From positions 1 to 24,858 of the forward strand of contig JBNGCY010000035.1 in NCBI GenBank assembly GCA_049975505.1: DNA of 24,858 nucleotides, read 5' to 3'. The translations under genes were made by a program, and so were the position numbers. Shown here piece after piece: positions 1-8,477 of this stretch (positions within the stretch are counted from its first letter, which is position 1; each line of letters begins with the position of its first letter). Source of the DNA: JAIVHC01 sp049975505. GTDB taxonomy: Bacteria > Desulfobacterota > Desulfuromonadia > Desulfuromonadales > Desulfuromonadaceae. The notes under the pieces were generated by a model. The model was not told where the DNA came from and ran no database searches. It was given only the letters and a program-made list of their open reading frames with translations.

Positions 1-68
1 CGATGGCGTTCTCCAGTGTTTCGGTGGTGCTCAACAGTTTGTTGCTGCGGCGCACCTTTCGGGCGTAA
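1..68 (+). CDS. copA: 3' end of heavy-metal (copper-type) P-type ATPase, partial
   Basis: Only the last 21 full codons (3-65) and the TAA at 66-68 are inside the window; bases 1-2 belong to a codon cut by the edge. The readable tail is MAFSSVSVVLNSLLLRRTFR followed by one Ala. This matches the conserved end of P1B-type ATPases such as CopA, whose last transmembrane helix contains 'AMALSSVSVVxNALRLRR' just before the stop. Such enzymes export Cu(I) or related soft metals at the expense of ATP. Nothing else of the protein can be seen, so the metal is inferred from the family tail only. The next gene starts 47 bp downstream on the same strand and could be co-transcribed. Confidence 0.72.
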   Translation, partial: MAFSSVSVVLNSLLLRRTFRA

Positions 69-115
69 TGCAGGGCATCGAGTGGATGTTTTGCCACATG
101 GTATGAAAGGATGAA

Positions 116-1705
116 ATGATGAAGATAAAATGGGGCGTGGGCTTTGTTGGGGTTTTGCTCGGGATAGCGCTTGGGACCGCAGCTTTTGCCGCCTGGCCGC
201 AGGTGGAAAAGCGCCTGGATACCTGGGATGGAGTCAGAGAGGTGCACCTGCCCGCTGGCACTGATCCCGTGGACGATCCGATTTTTGCCCCCCTGGTGGG
301 GATGCTCCTCGACAAAGGCTATGCCGTGCATACCCGCCCTTCGCAAGATACGCAGGAAGGGCTGATCCTGACCCGGCACGAAGGACCGGACGGGGAACGT
401 CTGTTGCTGACCCGGGCACGGGATGGGGCTCTGCTTGCACTCGAGCCCCTGGCCTCGTCTGCATCTGATGTCGCCTCGCGGAATCAGGATATTGCGACCC
501 AGGAGGGTGCACAAGCTGTTCAGAGAGAAAAAAACACATCAAATGGCGCGGCGGCGCGGATTTTGTCTACATCACAGAATTCAGGGCGGCGCACCGAACA
601 GGTCCAAGCGCTGCATATCGAATCCGGCGCGCAGGAGCGCAGCATGCGGGTCAGCGGAACATATGCAGGGCCAGCAGGTGCGGATGCACTTCTGAGTCAC
701 ATCCCCGGTAATCCGCGCAGTATCACATCCTGGGCCGAGCCCGAGGCATCCGCACACACTTTTCACCTGTTCGCACTGTATGATACCCGCCTGGTGCATT
801 TCATCTGGCGCAGCGGAGACCTGGAGCAGATATCCGAGTTTACCCCGCCTGTCCGGGTATCCCGTGCGCTGCGCCTGGAGTGCAGCGATCCGGATGGGGA
901 TGGAGACCCTGAGCTTGCTCCGGTCTGGGTTGAAGATATCTACAGCGTGGATGAGGGTACGGAATCGCGTCTGCATTCCTGGATTGTCGAAGTCGACGCG
1001 GGCGGTGAGATGATGGCGGATAGTGCCGATCTTGAAGGATACCTGGCCCTGATGGATGAGAAACTCTATCTGCAGCAACGCGGGGAATACCGTACCTTTG
1101 AACCGGACGTATATGCGCTGGAGTTTGCGGATGGCACATACCGGCGCAGTGCCGCCCCGGTGACCCGAACCCGCCACTGGATATTTAATCACGCGCGCTG
1201 GCCGGATCAAAAGCGTGTTCTGATCTGGAACGATGATCAGCGCCTGGTCCTCGCAGCGCGTTCAGGTGCAGAAGCAGAAAAAGGCTACCGTTCTACGGGA
1301 ACTCTACTGTCCGATTTCGGCACCTATGCGGGAGTGAGTATATATGTACCAATGGAGGAACCGGAATACCGCAGCGGCTTTTCCGCGCATGACAAAGTGA
1401 TGGCGCGCAAAGTACAGGTGCCGAGGCGTATGCACGCCTGCAACGACGCGCTTTTTACCCTCGCGCGCGGGCGTGAGGCGGGGATGCCCCTGGTGGGAAG
1501 ACCTTCCGGACGGGACAGGCTGGTGCAAATCGACCTCGCCTCTTCGGGCCTACAGGCGCGCTTCCCTTTTGCGCCGGTGGATGCGTTCATTCTCGACTTT
1601 GATATCCTGGAGCGCGCGGATGGCACCCGGCAGGCGGTTCTGCTTCTCAATGAAGAGGCGGACGGAAATGGCAGGGCCTATGTGCAGGTGCAGAACGGAC
1701 GTTGA
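116..1705 (+). CDS. exported protein of unknown function with a DxDGDGD calcium-type motif
   Basis: I do not recognise a named family. The N-terminus is a typical signal peptide or signal anchor: Lys residues at 3 and 5, a hydrophobic stretch at about 7-24, and a possible signal-peptidase site after AFA near residue 25. The remaining roughly 500 residues look soluble and rich in beta-strand, with a low-complexity Ser/Ala/Gln segment around 110-160. A DPDGDGD motif at 258-264, followed by PELA, is like the calcium-binding loops of FG-GAP/VCBS propeller repeats. A related 'AVLLLNEEADGNGRAYV' segment lies near the C-terminus. A periplasmic or outer-surface propeller-like protein is therefore plausible. 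AAAGGA lies 5 to 8 nt before two adjacent ATG codons (116 and 119), so either start may be used. The upstream neighbour is a P-type ATPase. The downstream end faces a shared terminator. Confidence 0.75.
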   Translation: MMKIKWGVGFVGVLLGIALGTAAFAAWPQVEKRLDTWDGVREVHLPAGTDPVDDPIFAPLVGMLLDKGYAVHTRPSQDTQEGLILTRHEGPDGERLLLTRARDGALLALEPLASSASDVASRNQDIATQEGAQAVQREKNTSNGAAARILSTSQNSGRRTEQVQALHIESGAQERSMRVSGTYAGPAGADALLSHIPGNPRSITSWAEPEASAHTFHLFALYDTRLVHFIWRSGDLEQISEFTPPVRVSRALRLECSDPDGDGDPELAPVWVEDIYSVDEGTESRLHSWIVEVDAGGEMMADSADLEGYLALMDEKLYLQQRGEYRTFEPDVYALEFADGTYRRSAAPVTRTRHWIFNHARWPDQKRVLIWNDDQRLVLAARSGAEAEKGYRSTGTLLSDFGTYAGVSIYVPMEEPEYRSGFSAHDKVMARKVQVPRRMHACNDALFTLARGREAGMPLVGRPSGRDRLVQIDLASSGLQARFPFAPVDAFILDFDILERADGTRQAVLLLNEEADGNGRAYVQVQNGR

Positions 1706-1801
1706 GGGGTGAAGAACAGGCAGCGATCCGGTGCTGCGCCATAGATTCTGATTCGGTCTTCATATCCGGCTGATGGCTATGTCCATCTTCGGGCGGATAC
1801 A

Positions 1802-1841
1802 AAAACGCCTGCAGTGCTTTTTCCAGCGCTGCAGGCGTTTT
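1802..1841. terminator. bidirectional rho-independent terminator
   Basis: A long inverted repeat with 13 perfect base pairs (1802-1814 with 1829-1841), extended by GC pairs and one wobble, encloses an 8-nt loop at 1818-1825. The arms carry AAAA at one end and TTTT at the other, so the hairpin is followed by a U-run in both directions. It lies between the plus-strand exported-protein gene and the convergent transketolase gene and can end both. Confidence 0.88.
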
Positions 1842-1879
1842 GCATATCAAGAGGGCACCGCCGCGAACGGGCGGATTTC

Positions 1880-3874
1880 TTAGTTTTGCTGGAGTAACAG
1901 ACGCGCTTGTTCAACCACGTTGGCACTGGTAAAGCCGAAGTGTTCCATCAGTTTGCCCCCGGGGGCGCTGGCACCGAAGCCGTCCATGCCGATAACGGCG
2001 CCATCGAGACCCACATAGCGTTCCCACCCCATGGGAGACGCGGCTTCTATCGCAAGACGTTTGCGGCAGGAGCGCGGCAGAACCTCCTCACGATACGCTT
2101 CTTCCTGTTGTTCAAACAGTTCCCACGAGGGGAAAGAGACCACGCGCGTACCGATCCCGTCGTTCTGCAACTCATCACGCGCCGCCAGAGCGTGCTGCAC
2201 TTCAGAGCCGCTGGCCAGGAGGATCAACTTGAGCTCACCTTCCTCTCTGGCGAGGACATATGCGCCCCGCTCCAGAAGTTCCGCCCCGGCGTACTGGTTG
2301 CGGTCGAGGGTGGGCAGTCCCTGGCGTGTAAGCACGAGGGCGGTCGGGCCGCTGCGTTTGAGCAATGCGGTTTTCCATGCCCGGGCCGTCTCGTTGGCGT
2401 CACACGGGCGAATTACCGTGAGGTTGGGGACGCTGCGCAGGCCGCAGATCTGTTCGACAGGCTGATGTGTAGGCCCATCCTCTCCGACCCCGATGGAGTC
2501 ATGGGTGAAGACGTAAATCGGAGCCAGTCCCATCAAGGCCGCCATGCGCATGGGGGGGCGCATGTAGTCGGAAAAAATCAGAAATGTCGCTCCGAAGGGG
2601 AGCAGCCCGCGCGTATGGCACATGCCGTTGAGAATTGCGCCCATGGCGTGCTCGCGGATACCGAAATGGATGTTGCGCCCCGCATGTGCGGAGCAGAATT
2701 CATCAGCGCCGTTTATATGGGTATTGTTGGAGGGTGCCAGATCTGCGGATCCGCCCAGCATGAAAGGCAGCCCGGCAGCGAGGGCGTTGAGGGCCTTGCC
2801 GCTTGCAGCGCGACTTGCCAGGCTCTGCCCCGGCTCGAATACCGGAAGCAGGGCGTCGAGTTGATCGCTGTCCAAAGGAGCGTCGGCAAGCCAGCTCTGT
2901 AAAGCGGGGTTGCTCTGCGCTTTTACTGTGCAGGACTGTTCCCACTCCTGTTCCAGTTGTGCCCCTCTGGACTTAATCTCAGCCATATGGGCATATACCG
3001 CGTCGGGTACTGCAAAGCTCGCTTCCGGATCATATCCCAGCGCCTGTTTGGTGAGTTTCAGTTCCTCGGCACCCAGGGGGGCACCGTGGGCGGCGGCGGT
3101 TCCCTGCTTGTTGGGTGAACCCTGTCCGATGTTGGTGCGTGTAATGATCAGAGAGGGGCGCGGATCGTTCTTGGCGCGCTCGATGGCGGCATCCACCTCA
3201 AGGAGGTTTTCGCCGGTAACGCGCTCTACATGCCAGCCATAGGCAAGGTAGCGCGTTGCCACTTCTTCACTGAACGCCAGCGATGTGTCGCCTTCGATGG
3301 AGATCTTGTTGTCCAGATACAGATAGATCAGATTCCCCAGGCGCAGATGTCCGGCCAGGGATGCGGCCTCGGCAGATACCCCTTCCATGATGTCACCATC
3401 GGAACACAGGGCGTAGATATTGTAGTCGAACAGCTCTGCATCAACCTTGTCCGCGAGGTAGCGGGCCCCCATGGCCATGCCGGTGCCGACTGCGATCCCC
3501 TGTCCCAGAGGGCCGGTGGTGGTTTCCACTCCGGGGGTGTGGCCGAATTCCGGGTGCCCGGGGGTTTTGCTTCCGAACTGGCGGAAATTCTTTAAGTCGT
3601 CGAGACTGACATCATAGCCGCACAGATGCAGAGTGCTGTACAGAAGCATGGAGCCGTGCCCGCACGAGAGGATAAAACGATCGCGCCCGGGCCACTCCGG
3701 ATTGGCCGGGTTGTGGCGCATATGCCGGGTGTAGAGCAGGTACGCCAGCGGAGCCCCCTCCATGGGAGTGCCGGGATGCCCGGAGTTCGCCTGCTCTACC
3801 GCGTCGGCGGAAAGCAGGCGGATGGTGTCTATGGTTTGCGCGGCGTGCTTGAGATCAATCTCTTGTACTTGCAT
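1880..3874 (-). CDS. tkt: transketolase
   Basis: Thiamine-diphosphate enzyme that moves two-carbon units between sugar phosphates in the non-oxidative pentose phosphate pathway. The 664 residues match the usual full length. The N-terminal pyrophosphate domain shows NSGHPG (about 30-35), CGHGSMLLYS (71-80) and the TPP/Mg motif SDGDIMEG (158-165), with the metal-ligand Asn in LYLDNK (189). The pyrimidine domain has FGIREHAMGA with the catalytic Glu at about 408, and VGEDGPTHQPVEQ with a His near 470. A C-terminal domain follows. AAGGAG lies nine bases before the ATG. The aminotransferase gene is only 38 bp upstream on the same strand, so the two are probably one transcript. No other pentose phosphate genes are nearby. 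Confidence 0.97.
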   Translation of the reverse strand: MQVQEIDLKHAAQTIDTIRLLSADAVEQANSGHPGTPMEGAPLAYLLYTRHMRHNPANPEWPGRDRFILSCGHGSMLLYSTLHLCGYDVSLDDLKNFRQFGSKTPGHPEFGHTPGVETTTGPLGQGIAVGTGMAMGARYLADKVDAELFDYNIYALCSDGDIMEGVSAEAASLAGHLRLGNLIYLYLDNKISIEGDTSLAFSEEVATRYLAYGWHVERVTGENLLEVDAAIERAKNDPRPSLIITRTNIGQGSPNKQGTAAAHGAPLGAEELKLTKQALGYDPEASFAVPDAVYAHMAEIKSRGAQLEQEWEQSCTVKAQSNPALQSWLADAPLDSDQLDALLPVFEPGQSLASRAASGKALNALAAGLPFMLGGSADLAPSNNTHINGADEFCSAHAGRNIHFGIREHAMGAILNGMCHTRGLLPFGATFLIFSDYMRPPMRMAALMGLAPIYVFTHDSIGVGEDGPTHQPVEQICGLRSVPNLTVIRPCDANETARAWKTALLKRSGPTALVLTRQGLPTLDRNQYAGAELLERGAYVLAREEGELKLILLASGSEVQHALAARDELQNDGIGTRVVSFPSWELFEQQEEAYREEVLPRSCRKRLAIEAASPMGWERYVGLDGAVIGMDGFGASAPGGKLMEHFGFTSANVVEQARLLLQQN

Positions 3875-3912
3875 GAAATGTGGCTCCTTGGCTGGGGTCA
3901 GCCTGTTTTAAA

Positions 3913-5223
3913 TCAGGAATCTGAGTTCAGGTATTGGTTGATGCTCTTTGCTATGGTCTTGAAGATCTTGGTGAATTCCTTTTCATCCCGCTCCAGCAGG
4001 GTGATGCGGAATCCCTGCTCGGCGGTGGAGAACGAGCTCAGCGGCACGGTGCAGATGCCGGTGGAGGCGAGGAGATAGTATACAAAACGCTTATCGGGCG
4101 AGGTGGCCGGATCCTGCACCAGACTTTCAATCATGGTACGCACTTCAGCGTTTTCAATAGGCAGGGTACCGTCAGCTTTGAGCAGATCACGTTTAAAGGC
4201 GATGCTCATATAGAATGCGCCGTTGGCACGGTTCACCTTGATGCCGGGAACATCCTTGAGGATCTCATACGCAATGTTGGAGTATTTTTCATACCGGGAG
4301 GTGCGTTCCTCCAGATATACAGGATACTGTTCGTGACTGAGTATCTTGGGGATAGCCTTTTGCGGCAGGGTGGTGGAGCATACCTCCACCATCTTGGAGT
4401 TGACGATGGACTGAATGTACTGTTCGAACATCGGATCTTTGTCCTTGTTGTAAATTTCAATCCAGCCGCAGCGTGATCCGGGCCAGGGCAGATCCTTGCT
4501 GATCCCTTTCATGGCAATGGCGGGGATATCGCCGATAAGATCAGAAATCGGGCGCGTGGACTCACCGTTATAGATAATATTGTGATAGATCTCGTCACAG
4601 ATCACAAACAGATCATACTTACGCGCCAGCTCAAGCATTTCCACGAGGATGCGTTCCGGATAGACCGCGCCCGTGGGGTTGTCCGGATTGATGATGAGCA
4701 GACCGCAGATGGCCGGATTGTATTTTATCGACAGACGCAGGTCGTCCAGGTCCGGGTACCAGAAATTGTCCGGATCGAGACGATACGAAACCGGAGCCTG
4801 ACCGGCGTGAGCCGCTTCACCGGAAGAATGGGTGGAGTAGGTGGGAGAGGGCCCGATGACACGCGCCTCGCGTTTTAAAAAGCCGTACACCTTCTGGATT
4901 GCATCTCCAAGGCCATTAAAGAACACAATATCATCAGGGGTGATCTGCACCTTGCCGCGTCGGTTGGTTCTTTCGGCCAGAAACTCCCGTGTCTCCAGTA
5001 CCCCTTTGGTCGCACAGTAGCCGTAGGAGCAATCCTGCATCGCGAGATCCGCGACGATCTGCTTCATCCATTCGGGGATTTTTTCCCCCTTGGCGATCGG
5101 ATCCCCGATGTTTTCCATATTGGTTTTAATGCCGAGCTGGGCAAGTTTTTCCGCAATCTCGACAATGGCACGGATTTCATACGTGAGCTTACCTGCACCT
5201 ATGTGGACAATGTTGTTGCGCAT
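3913..5223 (-). CDS. class I/II pyridoxal-phosphate aminotransferase
   Basis: A fold-type I PLP enzyme of 436 residues. The family hallmarks are all present: NPDNPTG at 179-185 (cofactor/substrate site), CDEIYHN with the pyridine-nitrogen Asp at 210, the Schiff-base Lys at 243 in GISKDLPWPGSRCGW, and the substrate-carboxylate Arg of the C-terminal domain, which is likely but not pinned. These signatures do not reveal the amino donor. Aspartate, alanine or aromatic substrates are all possible. An upstream in-frame start at 5259 exists, but the ATG at 5223 is preferred: GAGG lies seven to nine bases before it, and MRNNIVHIGAGKL looks like a natural N-terminus. It sits 38 bp upstream of transketolase and probably shares its transcript. 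Confidence 0.9.
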   Translation of the reverse strand: MRNNIVHIGAGKLTYEIRAIVEIAEKLAQLGIKTNMENIGDPIAKGEKIPEWMKQIVADLAMQDCSYGYCATKGVLETREFLAERTNRRGKVQITPDDIVFFNGLGDAIQKVYGFLKREARVIGPSPTYSTHSSGEAAHAGQAPVSYRLDPDNFWYPDLDDLRLSIKYNPAICGLLIINPDNPTGAVYPERILVEMLELARKYDLFVICDEIYHNIIYNGESTRPISDLIGDIPAIAMKGISKDLPWPGSRCGWIEIYNKDKDPMFEQYIQSIVNSKMVEVCSTTLPQKAIPKILSHEQYPVYLEERTSRYEKYSNIAYEILKDVPGIKVNRANGAFYMSIAFKRDLLKADGTLPIENAEVRTMIESLVQDPATSPDKRFVYYLLASTGICTVPLSSFSTAEQGFRITLLERDEKEFTKIFKTIAKSINQYLNSDS

Positions 5224-5487
5224 CTTGGTTTCCTCTGGGCTGCAACCCCGACCCCGCATATATTAATTCAAAACCCGATGTGCTCGCAGGGATGAAGCCT
5301 TTGCCCGGTTTTGTATAGAGATGGACGACTGACCGGATTTAATAAGCTCACGTGCGTACCATGGGCGTGGCCCAAAGTCAAATCAAATCCACAGCGCTGC
5401 GGCAGCGCAAGGCGTGTTTTGAAAGGAGTAAAAACGGGGTTTTAAAAACGCTGGAGATGCCGGGTGCAGGTAAAAGCAGAAAGGGGG

Positions 5488-5507
5488 AAATTGTATGAAA
5501 ATTGTAT
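5488..5507 (+). repeat. tandem 9-bp direct repeat AAATTGTAT, 11-bp period
   Basis: AAATTGTAT occurs at 5488-5496 and again at 5499-5507, separated by two bases. Copies in the same orientation one helical turn apart are a common layout for a regulator binding site. It lies about 120 bp upstream of the candidate nuo -35 box. No regulator can be named. Confidence 0.4.
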
Positions 5508-5624
5508 ACAGTATCCAATAGAGGCGGGACAGGTTTCAAGGGTGGCATGTGTTAAATTTCTAACGATTTCGGGATATTGGACAAATGCACAGGCGTAAGT
5601 GTGTTTTTTGCGCCCATTATCGTC

Positions 5625-5653
5625 TTGACAATGTTTTACCATTTCGATACAAG
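5625..5653 (+). promoter_or_regulatory. candidate sigma70 promoter of the nuo operon
   Basis: A perfect -35 box TTGACA (5625-5630) is followed by a 17-bp spacer and a partial -10 box TACAAG (5648-5653, four of six matches). It is the best-placed match upstream of nuoA and would leave an untranslated leader of about 145 nt before the nuoA ATG at 5808. Confidence 0.5.
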
Positions 5654-5807
5654 GTGCAGGTCGGTGGTGTAGCCGCTATGAGCGGGCATTTCAAGGCCAT
5701 CCGACAGCCGCGTCATCAATGCGGGTGCCGGGGTCAAGTCTAACTGTTTTAAGTGCGCACGTTGCTTTGTGGCAGGGTGTGATCCCATTGAGGGAGGCAA
5801 GAAAGGT

Positions 5808-6200
5808 ATGATCGAACACTATCTGGTCGATTACATGTATGTGCTGGTGTTTCTGACGGTAGGTATCGCCGCAGCTCTCGGGGTGCTGGTACTTTCGCGT
5901 CTGATAGCACCCCGGGGAGGCTTTGGCAAGACGCTGGAGACATACGAGTGCGGGATGGATGTGTATGACTCCGCATGGAATGTCCGCTTTGACATCTCCT
6001 ACTATCTGTATGCGTTGATCTTCCTGGCGTTTGATGTGGATGTGCTGTTCCTTTTTCCCGCAGCTACTGCGTTTGACAAGATTTCAGCAGCACGGGGAAT
6101 TTCCGAGATATTTATATTTGTAGGTATTTTGTCTCTGGCGATTGTGTACGCCTGGGTCAAGGGAGTCTTTACGTGGCCGAGCAGAAGAAAAGTTTATTAA
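5808..6200 (+). CDS. nuoA: NADH-quinone oxidoreductase (complex I) subunit A
   Basis: Small membrane subunit of complex I that helps join the quinone-reducing arm to the membrane arm. The 130 residues contain three hydrophobic helices (about 10-32, 66-88 and 96-116). The cytoplasmic loop carries the conserved KTLETYECGMD and the second helix carries FLAFDVDVLFLFP, whose acidic residues line the E-channel region in known structures. The start at 5808 is chosen over an upstream in-frame start at 5769 because GGGAGG and AAAGG precede it. It is the first gene of the operon, and its end overlaps nuoB by 28 bp. Confidence 0.95.
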   Translation: MIEHYLVDYMYVLVFLTVGIAAALGVLVLSRLIAPRGGFGKTLETYECGMDVYDSAWNVRFDISYYLYALIFLAFDVDVLFLFPAATAFDKISAARGISEIFIFVGILSLAIVYAWVKGVFTWPSRRKVY

Positions 6201-6766
6201 GGGTTCACTCCTACGCTAAGGAGTGTCGGGAAAGAAGCGATCACGGTTATACGGACGATATCCGTAAGGGTGAGGAAGCAGGTCTGATCCAGTTGGATCT
6301 GATGGATAAAATCCTCAACATGTGCCGTGCCAATTCACTGTGGCCGATGACCTTCGGTATCGCCTGCTGTGCCATCGAGATGATGGTTTCAGGTATGGCG
6401 CGCCATGACATTTCCCGCTTCGGAGCCGAAGTGTTTCGTCCTTCACCGCGTCAGTCGGATCTGATGATAGTGGCGGGGACGGTTAACAAAAAGCTGGCGC
6501 CGGTACTGCTGACGCTTTATGAGCAGATGCCTGCTCCGCGTTATGTCATCGCCCTGGGTAACTGTGCGATCTCCGGTGGCCCCTTCGATGTGGAAGCCAA
6601 CTATGATGTTGTCCTCGGTGTGGACAAGCTGATCCCTGTGGATATCTATGTCCCCGGGTGTCCGCCCAGGCCTGAGGCGCTGATCGAAGGGATTCTTCAG
6701 CTGCAGGAAAAGATTGCCGGAACACGTAATCCGTTCCCGCAGAACAGAATGCCGAAGGGAGCCTGA
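6173..6766 (+). CDS. nuoB: complex I subunit B, N2 iron-sulfur cluster protein
   Basis: Carries the terminal [4Fe-4S] cluster N2, which passes electrons to quinone. All four expected ligands are visible: adjacent Cys65-Cys66 in GIACCAIEMM, Cys131 in ALGNCAISGG and Cys163 in VPGCPPRPE. The length (197) is a little above the usual 160-190 because of a charged N-terminal stretch of about 40 residues. The start is GTG at 6173, supported by AGGGAG seven bases upstream. It lies inside the end of nuoA, which suggests translational coupling. nuoC follows after six bases. Confidence 0.96.
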   Translation: MAEQKKSLLRVHSYAKECRERSDHGYTDDIRKGEEAGLIQLDLMDKILNMCRANSLWPMTFGIACCAIEMMVSGMARHDISRFGAEVFRPSPRQSDLMIVAGTVNKKLAPVLLTLYEQMPAPRYVIALGNCAISGGPFDVEANYDVVLGVDKLIPVDIYVPGCPPRPEALIEGILQLQEKIAGTRNPFPQNRMPKGA

Positions 6767-6772
6767 TGTAAC

Positions 6773-7330
6773 ATGGATATCAAAGCTGTGAAAACAAAAT
6801 GGCAAGCTCTGGGTGCGGAGATCGAGGAGACGGATTACGCACAATGCGGCTATGATTACGACATCAGACTGGCTGCAGCAAAGATTCACTCTCTGGCTGA
6901 GTTGATGCTCTCTGAAGGGTTCTATCTGGTTTCCGTGACAGCAGTACATGCAAAGCCGGCTATTGAAGTGGTTTACCACTTTGCCATTGTTGGAAACCAG
7001 CGCTGCAGGGTTATCGCGCGCATCGCTGTGGAAGAGGATGGTACGGTACCGACGATCAGTGACGTGTACCAGGGCGCCAGCTGGCATGAACGTGAGACGC
7101 GTGATTTCTATGGCGTGGTATTTGCCGGGCATCCTAATCTCGAGCCGTTGATCCTTGCTGAAGAGGATGTGGATCTGAAGCCGCTCCTGAAGGATGAAAA
7201 GAAGCTCAAGGATATCGGAGATCTGCGGCGCAAGGCACCTGAGCCTGAGGGGGATGAAGCCGCACCTGCAGAGAAAAAAGCCCCTGCTGCCGCGGATAAA
7301 AAGGCAGCTAAACCACAAGCCTCCAACTAG
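6773..7330 (+). CDS. nuoC: complex I subunit C (30-kDa subunit)
   Basis: Peripheral-arm subunit that packs against NuoD and NuoB near the quinone site. The family signature is clear: HERETRDFYGVVFAGHPNL at about 105-123. It is a free-standing NuoC, not fused to NuoD. The last roughly 30 residues (about 156-185) are low-complexity, rich in Ala, Lys, Pro and Glu, and go beyond the conserved fold. They are probably a disordered tail. AGGGAG lies about ten bases before the ATG. The stop is 20 bp before nuoD. Confidence 0.94.
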   Translation: MDIKAVKTKWQALGAEIEETDYAQCGYDYDIRLAAAKIHSLAELMLSEGFYLVSVTAVHAKPAIEVVYHFAIVGNQRCRVIARIAVEEDGTVPTISDVYQGASWHERETRDFYGVVFAGHPNLEPLILAEEDVDLKPLLKDEKKLKDIGDLRRKAPEPEGDEAAPAEKKAPAAADKKAAKPQASN

Positions 7331-7350
7331 GCGGAGCTGAGCTGATTGTT

Positions 7351-8472
7351 ATGAACGTAGATGTTTTTGAAGACGAAAGACAACATCACTTCGTCCTGAA
7401 TATGGGTCCGCAACATCCCAGTACCCATGGGGTGCTGCGTGTGTTGTTGAAAATGGACGGGGAATATGTCCTCGATCCGCAGCCTGTGTTGGGCTATGTG
7501 CATCGTTGTCACGAGCGGATCGGCGAATTCAAGCCGGCAAAATCATTCATGCCCAACGTTGCGCGCATGGATTATCTCGGCGCCCTTATCTACAACCAGG
7601 GCTATGCCATGCTGCTTGAACGTGCCGCAGGGATCGAGGTGCCGAAGCGCGCTGAATACATCCGGGTTATCACCAGCGAGTTGAATCGTATCCAGAGTCA
7701 CCTGCTCTGGTACGGTGCCTATCTGCTTGACCTGGGCGCTTTTACTCCGATCATGTATACCTTCGATGACCGCGAACATATCCTCGATATGCTTGAAGAT
7801 GTGTGTGGCTCGCGCCTGACATACTGTTACAGCCGCGTTGGCGGGGTGTGCAAGGACATCGATGACAAATTTATCGAACGTGCGCGCGCCTTTATTGAGC
7901 GTCTGCGCGGTCGCTTCCCCATGTATGAGGATCTGGTTAACGGCAACGTTATCGTGCAGAAGCGTATGCAGAATGTCGGTGAGTATACCCCCGAACTCTG
8001 TGCGCGTTACGGCGTGACCGGGCCTTTACTCCGTTCCACCGGGGTTGAATACGATATCCGTAAGGCTGAGCCCTATTCGGTATATCCGGAATTTGATTTC
8101 GAGATCCCCACCGCGACAAAGGGTGATGCCTGGTCAGCGTTCAATGTGCGTTACCGTGAGATGGAGCAGAGTCTGCGTATAATCGAGCAGGCGCTCGACA
8201 AACTTCCCGATGGCGACATCATGGCTCCCAAGGTGCCCAAAAAGCTTAAGTTGCCCCAGGGCGATTATAATTGTTCCGTCGAATCGCCACGCGGGGAGCT
8301 TTCATACTATCTGGTGTCAGATGGTAGCGATATCCCCTACAGAATCAAGGTGAGAACGCCATCGTTCAGCAACCTCAGTGTTGTTCCAGAGGTATGTCGG
8401 GGGATGATGATCGCTGACGTAGTAACCAGTATGGGTGCGCTTGACCTCGTTATCCCCGAGATTGACAGGTAG
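7351..8472 (+). CDS. nuoD: complex I subunit D (49-kDa quinone-site subunit)
   Basis: Related to the large subunit of [NiFe] hydrogenases and forms most of the quinone-binding cavity with NuoB. The start of the mature fold has NMGPQHPSTHGVLR (17-30). Its second His (26) and the Tyr in RMDYLGAL (75) correspond to the His/Tyr pair that contacts the quinone head group. The usual C-terminal SMGALDLVIPEIDR end is intact. The hydrogenase CxxC nickel ligands are absent, as expected of a true complex I subunit rather than a group 4 hydrogenase. At 373 residues it is slightly shorter than many NuoD proteins. Confidence 0.96.
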   Translation: MNVDVFEDERQHHFVLNMGPQHPSTHGVLRVLLKMDGEYVLDPQPVLGYVHRCHERIGEFKPAKSFMPNVARMDYLGALIYNQGYAMLLERAAGIEVPKRAEYIRVITSELNRIQSHLLWYGAYLLDLGAFTPIMYTFDDREHILDMLEDVCGSRLTYCYSRVGGVCKDIDDKFIERARAFIERLRGRFPMYEDLVNGNVIVQKRMQNVGEYTPELCARYGVTGPLLRSTGVEYDIRKAEPYSVYPEFDFEIPTATKGDAWSAFNVRYREMEQSLRIIEQALDKLPDGDIMAPKVPKKLKLPQGDYNCSVESPRGELSYYLVSDGSDIPYRIKVRTPSFSNLSVVPEVCRGMMIADVVTSMGALDLVIPEIDR

Positions 8473-8477
8473 TCGAT

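Larger units (their letters stand above)
5224..5807. promoter_or_regulatory. intergenic control region between the aminotransferase and the nuo operon
   Basis: A stretch of about 580 bp with no convincing gene. On the plus strand it contains a sigma70-like promoter (listed separately) and an 11-bp-period direct repeat (also separate). On the minus strand a weak pair, TTGACT (5376-5381) and TACGCA (5353-5358), 17 bp apart, could drive the aminotransferase. Its spacer contains the inverted repeat TGGGC-GTG-GCCCA (5362-5374). A tiny ORF of eight codons starts at 5494 after a purine-rich stretch, but there is nothing to show that it is translated. Confidence 0.5.

Noticed and set aside
1907..2902. 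331-residue plus-strand ORF opposite transketolase
   Set aside because: It is antisense to a full-length, well-conserved transketolase and its product has no recognisable family features; it is a shadow of GC-rich codon use.
5494..5520. Eight-codon ORF (MKIVYSIQ) as a leader peptide for nuo
   Set aside because: It lies upstream of the best promoter candidate, so would not be on the nuo mRNA, and has no regulatory codon run.
6443..7318. 291-residue minus-strand ORF opposite nuoB and nuoC
   Set aside because: Antisense to two clearly conserved complex I genes inside a continuous operon; no start signal or family features.
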